From positions 1 through 6,311 of the forward strand of contig JASGFC010000045.1 of assembly GCA_047605865.1 (NCBI GenBank): a DNA stretch of 6,311 bases, given 5' to 3'. The position numbers and the translations under genes are program-made. Source of the stretch: JASGDC01 sp047605865. Lineage in GTDB: Bacteria > Actinomycetota > Actinomycetes > Actinomycetales > Micrococcaceae. Positions 6,141-6,311 of the stretch are shown here, piece after piece. A model generated the notes under the pieces. The model was given only the letters and a program-made list of their open reading frames with translations. It was not told where the DNA came from and made no database searches. The stretch's first letter is position 1. Each line of letters opens with the position of its first letter.

Positions 6141-6174
6141 TCTAGTAAATATAAGGATTTATTAGAAATTTTTT
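6141..6174 (+). terminator. AT-rich rho-independent terminator after rlmB
   Basis: TCTAGTAAAT (6141-6150) pairs with ATTTATTAGA (6157-6166) as a 10-bp stem with one G-U pair and a 6-nt loop, ATAAGG. A run of six T follows at 6169-6174. It starts 25 nt after the rlmB stop and would end the four-gene transcript. The stem is AT-rich and so not very stable. Confidence 0.65.
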
Positions 6175-6181
6175 ATCCTGT

Positions 6182-6210
6182 TTGCACAGTTTTATTTTTT
6201 CGTGTATATT
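6182..6210 (+). promoter_or_regulatory. Strong promoter candidate for a gene to the right
   Basis: TTGCAC (6182-6187) and TATATT (6205-6210) are separated by exactly 17 nt and lie close to the -35 and -10 consensus. The spacer is very T-rich. Transcription would begin near 6217, leaving a leader of tens of bases before any start codon. This is the best -35/-10 pair in the window and sits right after the rlmB terminator, so it likely opens a new transcription unit. Confidence 0.6.
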
Positions 6211-6251
6211 TATATAAGCGCTAAATGAGAAATAAGGATTCTACTTATTTC

Positions 6252-6311
6252 ATGCGTGTAATGGATGCTTCAACTTTTTGTTTTGTGTTGTTGTGTGTGT
6301 TGTTTGAGAAC
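6252..6311 (+). CDS. Possible start of a truncated, unidentified gene
   Basis: An ATG at 6252 opens 20 codons to the window edge, and an in-frame ATG at 6261 is an alternative start. The peptide begins MRVMDASTF and becomes hydrophobic (CFVLLCVLF), which could be a signal or membrane segment. A different frame from an ATG at 6265 is also open to the edge, so the frame is not settled. AAGGA (6234-6238) is about 13 nt before 6252, rather far for a ribosome binding site. The upstream promoter argues for a gene, but this could equally be untranslated leader. Confidence 0.22.
   Translation, partial: MRVMDASTFCFVLLCVLFEN

Noticed and set aside
1..6311. CRISPR array, insertion sequence, phage or defence system
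   Set aside because: There are no spaced direct repeats, transposase-like frames or terminal inverted repeats. Every long gene is a housekeeping or phosphate-signalling family member.

Overview
The window looks like the chromosome of a low-GC member of the Mycobacteriales, most likely a Corynebacterium-type actinobacterium. Base composition is visibly AT-rich (roughly 40% GC by eye). The assignment rests on gene order and protein type: a PhoU/SenX3-type pair, an LpqE-like lipoprotein divergent from ispD, and the run ispD-ispF-cysS-rlmB, which is a typical actinobacterial order. It is also supported by TANNNT -10 hexamers sitting 6-7 nt before start codons, the arrangement of leaderless actinobacterial genes. 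The species cannot be named from the sequence alone.

Layout: 1-117 is a short flank with a hairpin that may terminate phoU. phoU (118-801, minus) diverges from a SenX3-like sensor kinase (861-1961, plus). A two-way terminator (1976-2008) separates the kinase from a convergent LpqE-like lipoprotein gene (2025-2597, minus). A 72-bp divergent promoter region follows. Then come four co-directional genes: ispD (2670-3323), ispF (3320-3799), cysS (3813-5174) and rlmB (5174-6115). They overlap or nearly abut, and cysS has its own embedded promoter. An AT-rich terminator closes the cluster, and a well-formed promoter starts a new transcription unit that runs off the right edge.

How the genes work together: ispD and ispF are non-adjacent steps of the MEP isoprenoid pathway (IspE, between them, is not here). 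CysS charges tRNA-Cys, and RlmB 2'-O-methylates 23S rRNA, so the four-gene cluster is housekeeping. PhoU and a SenX3/PhoR-type kinase normally act together in phosphate sensing.

The main surprise is that the kinase lacks the phospho-accepting histidine: the canonical SHELKTP-type H-box reads SKGLQEP here, with a clean AAA (Lys) codon at 1329-1331. Its ATP-binding domain motifs are all intact, and no response regulator gene follows it. It looks like a sensor pseudokinase, or a kinase being repurposed, beside phoU. A second synteny oddity is that carD, usually found between lpqE and ispD in related actinobacteria, is absent from that spot.
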